Positions 15,411 to 24,405 of a DNA stretch of 33,560 nucleotides are shown piece after piece (position 1 is the stretch's first letter; every line of letters starts with the position of its first letter). Below the pieces are notes generated by a model. The model worked only from the letters and a program-made list of their open reading frames with translations. It did not search any database and had not been told where the DNA came from. This DNA comes from JAVVXB01 sp036651815. Lineage in GTDB: Bacteria > Bacillota > Clostridia > Christensenellales > CAG-138. The DNA is taken from the NCBI GenBank assembly GCA_036651815.1, contig JAVVXB010000034.1:1-33560 (forward strand), given 5' to 3'. Position numbers and translations under genes: made by a program.

Positions 15411-17484
15411 AAAAACGAACTGGAAAAATGCCCGATCTTATGTGCTGGATGTGCTGTTTGCCCTCTGGCTGTTTACGGAGGTTGTATTTGAGCATTCCCT
15501 TGTTTCACGTCTTTGCATGGGGCTGTTTATCGCGGGCGTGTTCATCTGGATGCTGTCTGAAAAACGTATTTACTGCGCGCAGTGGATGTTTTTCACACTG
15601 CTTTTCATCTTCTGGAGTTTTCTGGGGGCAAAGGTGTTTGCACTCAATGCAGGTGCCTCCATGGATCTGGTGAAGACGCTGTGCGTCAACCTAGTATTTT
15701 TGTTTTTTATGTATCAATATTTGGTGCTGCGGCGCGACATGCCTGCAGTCTACCTGGCCTTCTGTGTAGCCGTGGCGGCCATGATCATCTATGTGACGGT
15801 GCGCTGCTGGCCCATCAACGTCATGGAAACTCGCTTTGGCTGGGAAATCAACCTCAATCCAAACTGGATCGGTATGCTGGCGGCGTATGCTTTCGGCATG
15901 TGCTTTATGCGTGCGCTGGAGAAGAATCCATGGTGGCTGGCTGCTGCACTGTTTTTCGGGCTTGCGGTGTTGCTCACCAAATCCAATAAGGCATATGGCA
16001 TGATAGCCATCTTCTTTTTAGCAATTGTACTTATGCGTTGGCCCAAGCACTGGTGGCTTAAGCTTATCATTGCCGTTGTGGTCATGTGGGTGCTGTTCCG
16101 CTTCGTAATCATTCGTATCGATTTCATAGATCATATTTTCTTCCGGCGTCTACGTCATATTTACGAAAATATCTTTATGGGCGGCGACAATATAAGCTCA
16201 TTGAACGAGCGCATGATTCTTGGCGCAGTGGGTATGGACGCATTTCGGCTGCGGCCTTTTAGCGGATATGGATTGGATGGATTCCGCTTCCTGCAAGGCT
16301 CACAGGGAACCTATTCCCACAATAATTACATCGAACTTTTGGTCGCAGGCGGAATCCCGCTGCTGCTGCTGTTCTATGTGCCGCAGGTGATTGGCCTTGT
16401 GCAGGGCGTGCGTAAACGCAGCTGCCGCGCGGTGCGCACGGCGCTTCTGTTCTGCAGCGTACAGATCTTTATGGACATCGGCATGGTCTCCTATGTGGAT
16501 CGCACAGCGTTGCTGATTCCATTGTTCCTTTATGCAGCAACACGCATGGCCGGCAGTCGACCGGATGATGGTAATCCTGCGTATTCCTATGCGCTCAATC
16601 CCTGCCGGTTGGTGCAGTGGTGCAGTACCCACGGAAAATGCACCCGCATGCCGGACAAACTGTATCTGCGCCTGCTGTATCGTGGCTGCACAGGTAAGCG
16701 TCTTCATCTAAACCCACCTGTCACGATGAACGAAAAACTTCAATGGATGAAGCTGTACGACCATAACCCGCTGTATCCAACGTTGGTGGACAAGATTGCG
16801 GTGCGGGATTATGTGACCGAAAAAGTGGGTGCACAGGTTCTAGTTCCGCTGCTTGGCATATGGGACAGTGTGGACGAAATTGATTTTTCTGCCTTGCCGA
16901 AACGGTTTGTGCTAAAATGCACCCATGATTCCGGCGGTGTGCGCGTATGTGCGGATAAGGCCACGTTTGATTGCGCGGAAGCCAAAGCATTTTTATGTGC
17001 GCATCTGAACCGGCGTTATTACACGGCCGGGCGCGAATGGCCCTACAAGAACCTGACGCCCCGCGTGATGGCAGAAGCTTTTATCGGTGATGAGAACGGC
17101 AACGCGCCGGACGATCTGAAATTTTACTGTTTTGACGGTGTGGTGCGCGCCATTTTGCTGTGTACAAACCGAACAAAAGCACATGCGGATTATTATTTCT
17201 TCGATCGCAACTTTTTGTTTTTACCCGTCAACGATCTCACCAAGGCTGCCGTAGCGGAGGGCAGAACCATCGACCCACCCCAAAAGCTACCGGCGCTGAT
17301 CGCGCTTGCCGAAGCTTTGTCCAGCGGTTTGTCCCAGGTGCGTGTGGATCTCTATGATACCACTCAGGGCTTGTACTTTGGTGAGCTGACGCTCTTTGAC
17401 CAGAGTGGCTTTGCAAACGATTATGTGGACGGCGGGGATGCGTTGATGGGCTCGTTTTTCCACATTCCAGAGGCGAACCCATGA
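15388..17484 (+). CDS. O-antigen polymerase/ligase-like membrane domain fused to a TupA-like ATP-grasp domain
   Basis: A 698-aa two-part protein. Residues about 15-390 form an O-antigen polymerase/ligase-type (Wzy/WaaL) membrane domain with about ten hydrophobic helices and the characteristic extracellular-loop motif YSHNNYIELLVAGG (His near 311). Residues about 395-698 match the TupA-like ATP-grasp family: LNPPVTMNEKLQWMKLY, LPKRFVLKCTHDSGG, MAEAFIGDENG and, at the end, LYFGELTLFDQSGF. TupA belongs to the teichuronopeptide locus of alkaliphilic Bacillus, and its family is predicted to form amide bonds. The frame is open upstream to 15286, but TTG at 15388 has GGAGG seven nt before it and removes most of the overlap. 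Its stop overlaps the CapA-like start (ATGA). The domain fusion is unusual to my knowledge; family names are from motif recognition. Confidence 0.85.
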   Translation: MTESLQNKKTNWKNARSYVLDVLFALWLFTEVVFEHSLVSRLCMGLFIAGVFIWMLSEKRIYCAQWMFFTLLFIFWSFLGAKVFALNAGASMDLVKTLCVNLVFLFFMYQYLVLRRDMPAVYLAFCVAVAAMIIYVTVRCWPINVMETRFGWEINLNPNWIGMLAAYAFGMCFMRALEKNPWWLAAALFFGLAVLLTKSNKAYGMIAIFFLAIVLMRWPKHWWLKLIIAVVVMWVLFRFVIIRIDFIDHIFFRRLRHIYENIFMGGDNISSLNERMILGAVGMDAFRLRPFSGYGLDGFRFLQGSQGTYSHNNYIELLVAGGIPLLLLFYVPQVIGLVQGVRKRSCRAVRTALLFCSVQIFMDIGMVSYVDRTALLIPLFLYAATRMAGSRPDDGNPAYSYALNPCRLVQWCSTHGKCTRMPDKLYLRLLYRGCTGKRLHLNPPVTMNEKLQWMKLYDHNPLYPTLVDKIAVRDYVTEKVGAQVLVPLLGIWDSVDEIDFSALPKRFVLKCTHDSGGVRVCADKATFDCAEAKAFLCAHLNRRYYTAGREWPYKNLTPRVMAEAFIGDENGNAPDDLKFYCFDGVVRAILLCTNRTKAHADYYFFDRNFLFLPVNDLTKAAVAEGRTIDPPQKLPALIALAEALSSGLSQVRVDLYDTTQGLYFGELTLFDQSGFANDYVDGGDALMGSFFHIPEANP

Positions 17485-18596
17485 GCAAGCGTATACTCAT
17501 TGGCGGGGATGTCGTTCCTCTGCCGCATAATTACGAGGCGTTTTCAACGGACGCAGGCGTACTGCTGCAAAATGGTCTTGCGGAATATTGGTGCATGGCA
17601 GATGCGCGTATCTTTAATTTGGAAGTGCCGCTGACGGACAGACAGAGCCCCATTCAAAAATGTGGGCCCGCACTCTCCGCGCCCACTGCGTGCGCGGCGG
17701 GGCTTGCGGCGCTGAAGCCGACCTGCGTGTCGCTTTGCAATAATCATATAATGGATCAGGGCGTGCAGGGGCTTGTCTCCACGGCGACGGCGTTGGGCAC
17801 ACAAGGCGTTGCTTGCTTTGGTGCAGGGAAAAATGCGGCGGAAGCGGATGGCGGCCATACCTTTATGGTGGATCATACCCGTGTGACGGTCTATGCCCTA
17901 TGCGAGCATGAGTTTTCGGCGGCGACGGAAACAGCGGCAGGCGCGAATGCCTTGGATGAGCTGGAACTGGCCGACCGCATCCGTACGCTGAAGCAGACTT
18001 GTGATTACTTGATTGTACTGTACCATGGTGGGCGGGAGCAATTTTCCTATCCATCGCCGCGCTTACAAAAACGCTGTCGCAAGATGACCGCTTGTGGGGC
18101 GGATTTCGTTGTCTGCCAACATAGCCATTGTATCGGTTGCTCGGAAATCTACGTTGGCGGAACCATTGTTTATGGGCAGGGGAATTTTCTTTTTGCTGCG
18201 GACGATGGCGGGCCGTGCTTTGCAACAGGATTATTGATTGAGGTTACGCTCGACGATGGTAAGGCCAGCGTTGATTATCTGCCGCTTGTTCGGAAGGATT
18301 ACGGCGTAGCATTGGCGGCGGGTGAGGCAGCGGCGCGAATCTTAGGTGAATTCTCCGCGCGCTCTGCAGAGCTGATCGATAATGGATTTGTGCTGTCACA
18401 TTACCGGCAGTATGCAAAAGAAAGCCGCGAAAAAATGCTGAAGGTATTTCTCTCCGGCAACGTGCTGCTAAAAGCGGTCAACGTGCTCTATGGCCGTAAA
18501 CCGACCCGTGTTTACCGTCGGCAGACCCTGCTTGCCATACAAAACACCATTGCGTGCGAATCGCTCAATGAACTCATGACGGAAGGATTGGAATAA
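17481..18596 (+). CDS. CapA-like protein (poly-gamma-glutamate capsule family metallophosphatase fold)
   Basis: A 371-aa protein of the PGA_cap/CapA family, a calcineurin-like fold required for poly-gamma-glutamate capsule formation in Bacillus. Visible metal-site motifs in order: GGDVVP (8-13), NLEVPLT (about 48-54), CNNHIMDQGVQGL, VLYHGGREQ, QHSHCIGCSEIYVGG and YGQGNFLF. No signal peptide or N-terminal membrane anchor is seen, unlike many CapA proteins, so it may be cytosolic. It starts within the stop of the polymerase/TupA fusion, so synthesis of the two is coupled. That pairing with a TupA-like domain supports a role in an amino-acid- or glutamate-containing polymer, which is inference. 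Confidence 0.88.
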   Translation: MSKRILIGGDVVPLPHNYEAFSTDAGVLLQNGLAEYWCMADARIFNLEVPLTDRQSPIQKCGPALSAPTACAAGLAALKPTCVSLCNNHIMDQGVQGLVSTATALGTQGVACFGAGKNAAEADGGHTFMVDHTRVTVYALCEHEFSAATETAAGANALDELELADRIRTLKQTCDYLIVLYHGGREQFSYPSPRLQKRCRKMTACGADFVVCQHSHCIGCSEIYVGGTIVYGQGNFLFAADDGGPCFATGLLIEVTLDDGKASVDYLPLVRKDYGVALAAGEAAARILGEFSARSAELIDNGFVLSHYRQYAKESREKMLKVFLSGNVLLKAVNVLYGRKPTRVYRRQTLLAIQNTIACESLNELMTEGLE

Positions 18597-18603
18597 CGAA
18601 TCT

Positions 18604-19644
18604 ATGCGTTTTTCGATACTTGTACCCGTGTATAACACGGAGTCCTATTTAAAGGAATGTCTGGATTCCGTCTTTGCCCAGACTGAGCAGACGTTTGAGC
18701 TGATTCTCATCAATGATGGCTCCATTGACAGAGGCGGCATGATTTGTGATCGTTACCGTGCGTTGCACCCGGATTGCGTAAAGGTCGTTCACCAGATGAA
18801 TGCCGGGCTGATAGCGGCGCGTCGCGCGGCCATTGGACTTGCGCGCGGGGAATACTGCGTGTTTCTGGATGCGGATGATGCGCTGGAGCCGGATGCGCTG
18901 GCAACCGTGCGTGCCTGCATCGACAAGACCCACGCGGACATCGTGATCTTCAACTACCTTGACCGGTTTGAGGAAACTGCTACCAGCGTGCCCGCCGTGC
19001 CGGTATTTCCAGATGGCAGTGTGTTTTTCGGCGAGGAGAAACGCACCGTCTATGGAGAATTGATCCGCAGCTGGAGACTGAACAATCTCTGCACAAAGGC
19101 GATCCGTACGGCCCTTGTGACGGAGGACGATACGCCCTACGATCCGTTCTTGAACAATCCAAACACGGAGGATTTGCTGCAAACCCTGTATCCGGTAACC
19201 CATGCGGAGATCATCACGTATCTGGCCAAGCCACTGTATCAATATCGCCGCAGAAATAGCAGCATCTCGGCCCAGGCACTGAGCGGACGCATTGAAACAC
19301 AGTTTAATGAACAGGTCATGGCGCAGCTGCGCCGCTATATGACCCTCTGGGCAATGGATGCGCCGCAGTGGCTGACGGCATTTCATACGCGTAAGATATT
19401 TGGACTGATTACGCTCTTTTGGCAGCATTACCGTGCTGCAGAAACGGACGAGGAAAAGCGTGCGGTCATGGAGTATCCATGGCAGCAGCGTCTCACCGAC
19501 GAGGACAAGCGGTATCTGCACGGAAATACGCTCAGTCTGTCCAAGCGGGTACAGCTGAACGCCATCTTGAAGAAACGAAAGTTTGCGCTCGACCTATTTG
19601 AAACCATCGGAACATTGCGCATGAGGGTTCGGCATGGAGAATAA
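18604..19644 (+). CDS. GT2 family glycosyltransferase
   Basis: A 346-aa GT-A glycosyltransferase. MRFSILVPVYNTESYLKECL, VFAQTEQTFELILINDGS and the metal-binding LDADDALEPDAL (about 90-101) are typical of family 2. The usual DGSTDGS is changed to DGSIDRGG. The C-terminal part (about 220-346) is helical and basic. Its start, 7 nt after the capA-like stop, lacks a strong ribosome site, so it may depend on coupling. Its last 11 nt overlap the next glycosyltransferase. Donor and acceptor are unknown. Confidence 0.9.
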   Translation: MRFSILVPVYNTESYLKECLDSVFAQTEQTFELILINDGSIDRGGMICDRYRALHPDCVKVVHQMNAGLIAARRAAIGLARGEYCVFLDADDALEPDALATVRACIDKTHADIVIFNYLDRFEETATSVPAVPVFPDGSVFFGEEKRTVYGELIRSWRLNNLCTKAIRTALVTEDDTPYDPFLNNPNTEDLLQTLYPVTHAEIITYLAKPLYQYRRRNSSISAQALSGRIETQFNEQVMAQLRRYMTLWAMDAPQWLTAFHTRKIFGLITLFWQHYRAAETDEEKRAVMEYPWQQRLTDEDKRYLHGNTLSLSKRVQLNAILKKRKFALDLFETIGTLRMRVRHGE

Positions 19645-20593
19645 CCATTCTGCGCCGCTTGTTTCCGTGGTGTGTGATACCTTCAATCAGCGAGACTACA
19701 TCGGGCAAACGATCCAAGGCTTTCTCCTGCAGAAGACCAGTTTTCCGGTTGAACTGATTATACATGATGATGCCTCTACCGATGGTACGGCGGATGTGAT
19801 CCGCCGCTACGCTGCAGAACATCCGGATCTAATCCGTGCGGTTTTGCGGGTAGATAACATGTTCTCCCAAGATCCAAAGATTCTGGAGCATTATGTGTTT
19901 CCCCTCTGCCGCGGCAAATACACGGCCATCTGCGAAGGCGACGATTTTTGGACGGACGAACACAAGCTGCAAATGCAGGTGGATTATATGGAAGCGCACC
20001 CGGATTGCACGCTATGCTTCCATGCTGCGGAGCTGGTGAATGCGGACGGAAAGCATCTTGGTTGGCAGCGTCCCTACGAGACCGATACGTTGGTGCCCAC
20101 GGCGGATATTATCCGTGGCATGGGTGGGTTCTGTCCGACGGCAAGCTTGATGGTTCCGACTATTCTGGCACAAAACCGCGCGGCATACTGCGATTTGACC
20201 ACCGTGGACGATGCCCCGCTGCAAATTTTTTTCGCCAGCCGTGGCACGACCTATTACATGGCACAACCCATGGCATCGTATCGTGTCAACGCAGCCGGCT
20301 CATGGTCACTTGCTCAGCGCAAGCTAGGTAAGGCGAAGCGTATCGCGCTGCAAGAGAGCCTCATCGCCATGCATGAAGCTTTTGATGCGGACACGCATGG
20401 GGAATGGCACGGTGCCGTGCTGGATGCACTGGCTGTGGATCGTTTCGAGATTCTTTGGCTCAATGACGATCTGTCGGGTATGAAGCAGCCTACCTATCGC
20501 ACGCTGTACCAAAAGCTGCCGTTCAAATCCCGTATGCGTCTGCATGTGCAAACATGGTTTCCCCGTCTGTACAGGCGCTTTCGGAGGGATTGA
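19634..20593 (+). CDS. GT2 family glycosyltransferase
   Basis: A 319-aa GT-A enzyme. It belongs to a common capsule-locus branch of family 2 recognised by VSVVCDTFNQRDYIGQTI, FLLQKTSFPVELIIHDDAS, DGTADVIRRYA and CEGDDFWTDEHKLQMQV (about 98-114), where the DxD-like EGDDFW binds the metal and nucleotide sugar. The start is supported by GAGGG six nt upstream, inside the previous gene. The flippase gene begins 3 nt after its stop. The sugar it transfers cannot be predicted. Confidence 0.91.
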   Translation: MENNHSAPLVSVVCDTFNQRDYIGQTIQGFLLQKTSFPVELIIHDDASTDGTADVIRRYAAEHPDLIRAVLRVDNMFSQDPKILEHYVFPLCRGKYTAICEGDDFWTDEHKLQMQVDYMEAHPDCTLCFHAAELVNADGKHLGWQRPYETDTLVPTADIIRGMGGFCPTASLMVPTILAQNRAAYCDLTTVDDAPLQIFFASRGTTYYMAQPMASYRVNAAGSWSLAQRKLGKAKRIALQESLIAMHEAFDADTHGEWHGAVLDALAVDRFEILWLNDDLSGMKQPTYRTLYQKLPFKSRMRLHVQTWFPRLYRRFRRD

Positions 20594-20596
20594 ACC

Positions 20597-22066
20597 ATGC
20601 AGCAGCAGCAAAATATCAAGCAGAAGGCCATCTCTGGCCTCTTCTGGAAGCTCATGGAGAATGGCGGCACGCAGGGCATTGCGTTTCTTACAAGCATTGT
20701 TCTAGCGCGCCTGATCGACCCCGCAAACTACGGGGTTCTGTCGTTGACGGTCATCTTTACCTCCATTGCGAGCGTTTTTGTGCAACGGGGCTTTTCCCTC
20801 TCGCTTGTGCAGAAAAAAGATGCGGATGAGACGGACTTTTCCTCTGTATTTTATTTCAGTCTTGTGCTTGCACTGGTCTTGTATCTAAGCCTTTGGATCA
20901 GTGCGCCGTGGATTGCCGACTTTTACCACACGCCACAGGTGAAGCAGGTGTTGCGTGCCATTTCGCTAATTTTGGTTTTTGGCGCGGTGACCAGCGTGCA
21001 AAATGCCATCATTATGCGGGAGATGGCCTTTCGTCAACGGTTCATCGCCAGCGTGGTGTCAGTCGTCCTTTCTGGAACGGTGGGCATTACCATGGCACTG
21101 CTGGGATTTGGTGTATGGGCGTTGGTTGCTCAGCAGCTGTTGGATAGCCTAATCATGTGCGTTGGCCTTTCCATTGCCACAGGTTGGTTTCCCAAACGTC
21201 TGTTTTCGTTTAAGCAACTAGGCGGCCTGTTTTCATTTGGCTGGAAATTGCTGGTCTCTAGCCTGTTGGAAACAATCTATTCGGATGTGAGCGGACTAAT
21301 TATCGGCAGACGCTACAGCCCCGCCATGCTGGCTCACTATGATAAGGGCAGAAAATTCCCACAGTTGATTGGTACCAACCTTTCCGGTGCGATTCAGGCA
21401 GCTATGTTTCCGACCTTTTCTGTGGCGCAGGACGATCATGAGCGGCTGCGTGCGATGGTGCGCAGGAGTGTTGCGATCAGTGCGTTTGTAACATTTCCGC
21501 TCATAGCGGGGCTTGGTGCCGTGGGTACACCGCTGATTCGGTTGGTGCTGACGGAAAAATGGATGCCCTGCGTGCCGTTTTTGCAGGTATTTTGCATTAC
21601 CTTTGCCCTGTATCCGATCGATGCGACGGTCTTGCAGGCGATCAATGCCCTTGGCAGGAGTGATCTATATCTAAAACTGGAAATAGCCAAAAAGATTGCG
21701 GGGATATTGCTCATCTTTGCGGCGGTATACTGGCTGGATACGCCCATTGCATTGGCCTGGGCGCTTGCGCTAACGGCGGTGCTGTCGGTGCTGTTGAATG
21801 CCATCCCCATCAAACGGCTTATCGGTTACCGGTACGGCATGCAACTGAGAGATTTGTTGCCTTCGCTTGGATTATCGATTATTATGGGTACAGCGGTATA
21901 TGCTGTATCATTTTTAGGGTTTTCGGATTGGCTTGCGCTATGCATTCAGATTCCGCTGGGCGCTGTGCTCTACGCAGGGATTGCGTGGATCATGAAAATG
22001 GAGAGCTTTACATATTTAATAAAGAGTATGCAAGAAATCAGGCGCAGAAAACGCAAGGTTGCCTAA
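20597..22066 (+). CDS. Wzx-type lipid-linked oligosaccharide flippase (MOP superfamily)
   Basis: A 489-aa polytopic membrane protein with about 12-14 hydrophobic segments and the amphipathic N-terminal KAISGLFWKLMENGGTQGI typical of polysaccharide exporters of the MOP superfamily (Polysacc_synt_3-like). Such proteins flip undecaprenyl-diphosphate-linked repeat units across the membrane for Wzy-type polymerisation. The partner polymerase is probably the membrane half of the fusion gene at 15388. A strong ribosome site (GGAGGG) precedes the ATG. The UDP-glucose dehydrogenase gene begins 23 nt after the stop. Substrate specificity is unknown. Confidence 0.92.
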   Translation: MQQQQNIKQKAISGLFWKLMENGGTQGIAFLTSIVLARLIDPANYGVLSLTVIFTSIASVFVQRGFSLSLVQKKDADETDFSSVFYFSLVLALVLYLSLWISAPWIADFYHTPQVKQVLRAISLILVFGAVTSVQNAIIMREMAFRQRFIASVVSVVLSGTVGITMALLGFGVWALVAQQLLDSLIMCVGLSIATGWFPKRLFSFKQLGGLFSFGWKLLVSSLLETIYSDVSGLIIGRRYSPAMLAHYDKGRKFPQLIGTNLSGAIQAAMFPTFSVAQDDHERLRAMVRRSVAISAFVTFPLIAGLGAVGTPLIRLVLTEKWMPCVPFLQVFCITFALYPIDATVLQAINALGRSDLYLKLEIAKKIAGILLIFAAVYWLDTPIALAWALALTAVLSVLLNAIPIKRLIGYRYGMQLRDLLPSLGLSIIMGTAVYAVSFLGFSDWLALCIQIPLGAVLYAGIAWIMKMESFTYLIKSMQEIRRRKRKVA

Positions 22067-22089
22067 TGCGCGGGGGAGGAAATGGAACC

Positions 22090-23379
22090 ATGAAACTTAC
22101 GGTTGCGGGCACGGGGTATGTGGGACTTGTTGCGGGGGTATGTTTTGCGCAGGTTGGTCACACCGTTACATGCGTGGACGTGGACGAGGCAAAGATCGCA
22201 TCCCTTCAAGAAGGTATTTCGCCGATCTTTGAAGAGGATCTCGAGGAGCTGATGCAAAAGAATATTGCGGCGGGACGCTTGTTCTTTTCCACGGATGTTC
22301 AGTCTGCATACGCGGATGCGGATGCGATTTTCATCGGTGTGGGTACGCCGGAACAGCCGGATGGGAGCGCCAACCTCAGCTATATCGCCGCCGTCTGTCG
22401 CCAGATTGCGGAGAGTGTTGTGCACGATTGCCTCGTGGTGGTGAAATCTACCGTACCAGTTGGCACCAATGAGAAAGTCGAGCAATACATCAAGGACAAT
22501 CTGGATCGTCCCGTACGAATTATGGTGGCCAGCAATCCGGAATTTCTTGCCCAAGGCAATGCCGTTCGGGACACCCTGCATGCATCCCGCATCGTCATTG
22601 GAACGGACTGTCCGGAGGCAGAAAACCTGCTCACGCAGATTTATGCGCCTTTTGAGCTGCCAATCGTATCCGTATCGCGCCGGTCTGCGGAGATGATTAA
22701 ATATGCCAGCAACGATTTTTTGGCTCTGAAGTTATCTTATATGAACGATATTGCAAACCTCTGCGAGTTGGTTGGCGCAAACATTGACGACGTGGCTGAG
22801 GGCATGCGCTATGACGCGCGCATTGGCGCGAAATTTCTGCGTGCAGGCATCGGTTATGGGGGCAGCTGCTTTCCAAAGGATACCAAAGCGCTGCAATTCC
22901 TGGCCCAACAGCATGGATACCGTTTGCGCACGGTGGAAGCTGCGGTGGCGATCAATGCCGAGCAGAAGACCCGTCTTTTCCACAAAGCGAAGGAACGTTT
23001 TATGTCCTTTGATCACCTGAAGGTGGCGGTGCTGGGTCTTGCCTTTAAGCCCGGTACAGACGATTTGCGGGAGGCGCCATCGCTGGACAATATTCAGCTA
23101 CTGACGGAGGCGGGCGCGGATATTACGGCCTATGATCCGGTGGCGGCAGATCACTTCCACAAGCGCTATCCCGCAATCAAACTTGCAGATACGCCGGAGG
23201 GGGCGCTTGCCGGCGCGGGCGTATGCTTTGTGTTTACCGAGTGGGACGAAATTGTACGGCTCTCCCCGGAAATATTTAAAGTCAATATGCGTGTTCCCCT
23301 TGTTTATGATGGACGCAACATCTTTGACCCGAAGACCATGGCGGACGGCGGCGTGGAATACTATTCGATTGGAAGGTAA
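22090..23379 (+). CDS. UDP-glucose 6-dehydrogenase
   Basis: Oxidises UDP-glucose twice with NAD to UDP-glucuronate. From ATG 22090 the protein is 429 aa. Visible: the Rossmann motif VAGTGYVGLVAGVCFAQVGH (5-24), VDVDEAKI, KSTVPVGTNEKV, NPEFLAQGNAVRD, the catalytic Cys in GGSCFPKDTKAL (C260), and FKPGTDDLREAPS in the C-terminal UDP-binding domain. The frame is open further upstream, to 21928, inside the flippase, but family length and the GGAGG site favour 22090. It provides the donor for the following 4-epimerase and marks the polymer as likely to contain uronic acid. Orthologues are named ugd or tuaD; I leave the symbol open. Confidence 0.95.
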   Translation: MKLTVAGTGYVGLVAGVCFAQVGHTVTCVDVDEAKIASLQEGISPIFEEDLEELMQKNIAAGRLFFSTDVQSAYADADAIFIGVGTPEQPDGSANLSYIAAVCRQIAESVVHDCLVVVKSTVPVGTNEKVEQYIKDNLDRPVRIMVASNPEFLAQGNAVRDTLHASRIVIGTDCPEAENLLTQIYAPFELPIVSVSRRSAEMIKYASNDFLALKLSYMNDIANLCELVGANIDDVAEGMRYDARIGAKFLRAGIGYGGSCFPKDTKALQFLAQQHGYRLRTVEAAVAINAEQKTRLFHKAKERFMSFDHLKVAVLGLAFKPGTDDLREAPSLDNIQLLTEAGADITAYDPVAADHFHKRYPAIKLADTPEGALAGAGVCFVFTEWDEIVRLSPEIFKVNMRVPLVYDGRNIFDPKTMADGGVEYYSIGR

Positions 23380-23382
23380 GAA

Positions 23383-24366
23383 ATGTCTGAGCGGATATTA
23401 GTCACCGGGGCCGCCGGATTCATTGGGTTTCACTTGTGTCGCAGTCTATTGGAAACGGGCGGAACGGTTGTAGGCTTTGACAATTTGAATGATTATTATG
23501 ATGTCCATCTTAAGCAAAGCCGTCTGGCCGTGCTGCGTTCGTATGATCGCTTCACGTTTGTGCGAGGTGATCTGGCCGATGCGGAAGCCGTGAACGGACT
23601 GTTTGCTGTTGATCAACCGGATGCGGTGGTTCATCTTGGCGCGCAGGCAGGTGTGCGCTACAGCATGGAAAACCCTCGAGCCTACATGGACAGTAACATG
23701 ACTGGATTTTTTAACGTGCTGGAGGCTGTTCGAGCGCACCCGGTGCGGCATCTGCTGTTTGCATCCAGTTCATCGGTCTACGGCAATCAACAGAAGACGC
23801 CCTTTTCTGTGGACGATCCGGTGGATCGTCCGGTCAGTCTGTATGCAGCCACAAAAAAGAGCAATGAACTGATGGCGTATACGTATGCGCATCTGTATGG
23901 CGTGCCCACGACAGGCCTGCGGTTTTTCACGGTATACGGGCCGTTTGGCCGGCCGGATATGGCCTATTTTAAATTTACAAAAAAAATTTTAGCCGGGGAC
24001 CCGATTGATATTTATAATCACGGTGACCTGAAACGGGATTTTACCTTTGTCGATGACATTGTGTCATGTCTTAGCCGCATGATTTGCATACCGCCGAAAG
24101 CGGATGCGGGTGGAGAACGTTATGCACTGTATAACATTGGTAACAACCATCCTGTTGACCTGATGCAGTTTCTGAAGGTGCTGGAAACCGCCGTAGGTCG
24201 GCCAGCCCATATTCATTATCTGCCCATGCAACCGGGGGACGTGTATCAAACCTATGCGGACATTCAAAAAACCACGGAAGATTTCGGCTTTGTTCCGGAA
24301 ACGCCCATCGAGGTCGGTCTGCCGCTGTTTGTTGACTGGTATAAAAATTATTATGGAGCGAAGTGA
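23383..24366 (+). CDS. NAD-dependent epimerase, probably UDP-glucuronate 4-epimerase
   Basis: A 327-aa extended short-chain dehydrogenase/reductase. Visible: the NAD-binding VTGAAGFIGFHL (7-18), the GFDNLNDYYDVHLK segment (31-44) highly characteristic of UDP-glucuronate 4-epimerases (CapI/LspL type), ASSSSVYGN, and the catalytic Y154-x3-K158 in LYAATKKSN. The predicted reaction is UDP-glucuronate to UDP-galacturonate. It begins 3 nt after UDP-glucose dehydrogenase, the enzyme that makes its substrate, which strengthens the call. Other 4-epimerase or dehydratase activities are less likely because of the DYYD motif. Confidence 0.92.
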   Translation: MSERILVTGAAGFIGFHLCRSLLETGGTVVGFDNLNDYYDVHLKQSRLAVLRSYDRFTFVRGDLADAEAVNGLFAVDQPDAVVHLGAQAGVRYSMENPRAYMDSNMTGFFNVLEAVRAHPVRHLLFASSSSVYGNQQKTPFSVDDPVDRPVSLYAATKKSNELMAYTYAHLYGVPTTGLRFFTVYGPFGRPDMAYFKFTKKILAGDPIDIYNHGDLKRDFTFVDDIVSCLSRMICIPPKADAGGERYALYNIGNNHPVDLMQFLKVLETAVGRPAHIHYLPMQPGDVYQTYADIQKTTEDFGFVPETPIEVGLPLFVDWYKNYYGAK

Positions 24367-24405
24367 CCGTGTAACGGCCGCCTTTCCTCAAGAAAGAGTA
24401 AACAG

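Noticed and set aside
18649..19521. 290-codon antisense frame inside a GT2 gene
   Set aside because: It is opposite a clear GT2 glycosyltransferase, with no ribosome site or domain; a shadow of codon bias.
21928..22089. Longer N-terminus for UDP-glucose dehydrogenase
   Set aside because: The extension lies inside the flippase gene and precedes the normal family start at the Rossmann motif.
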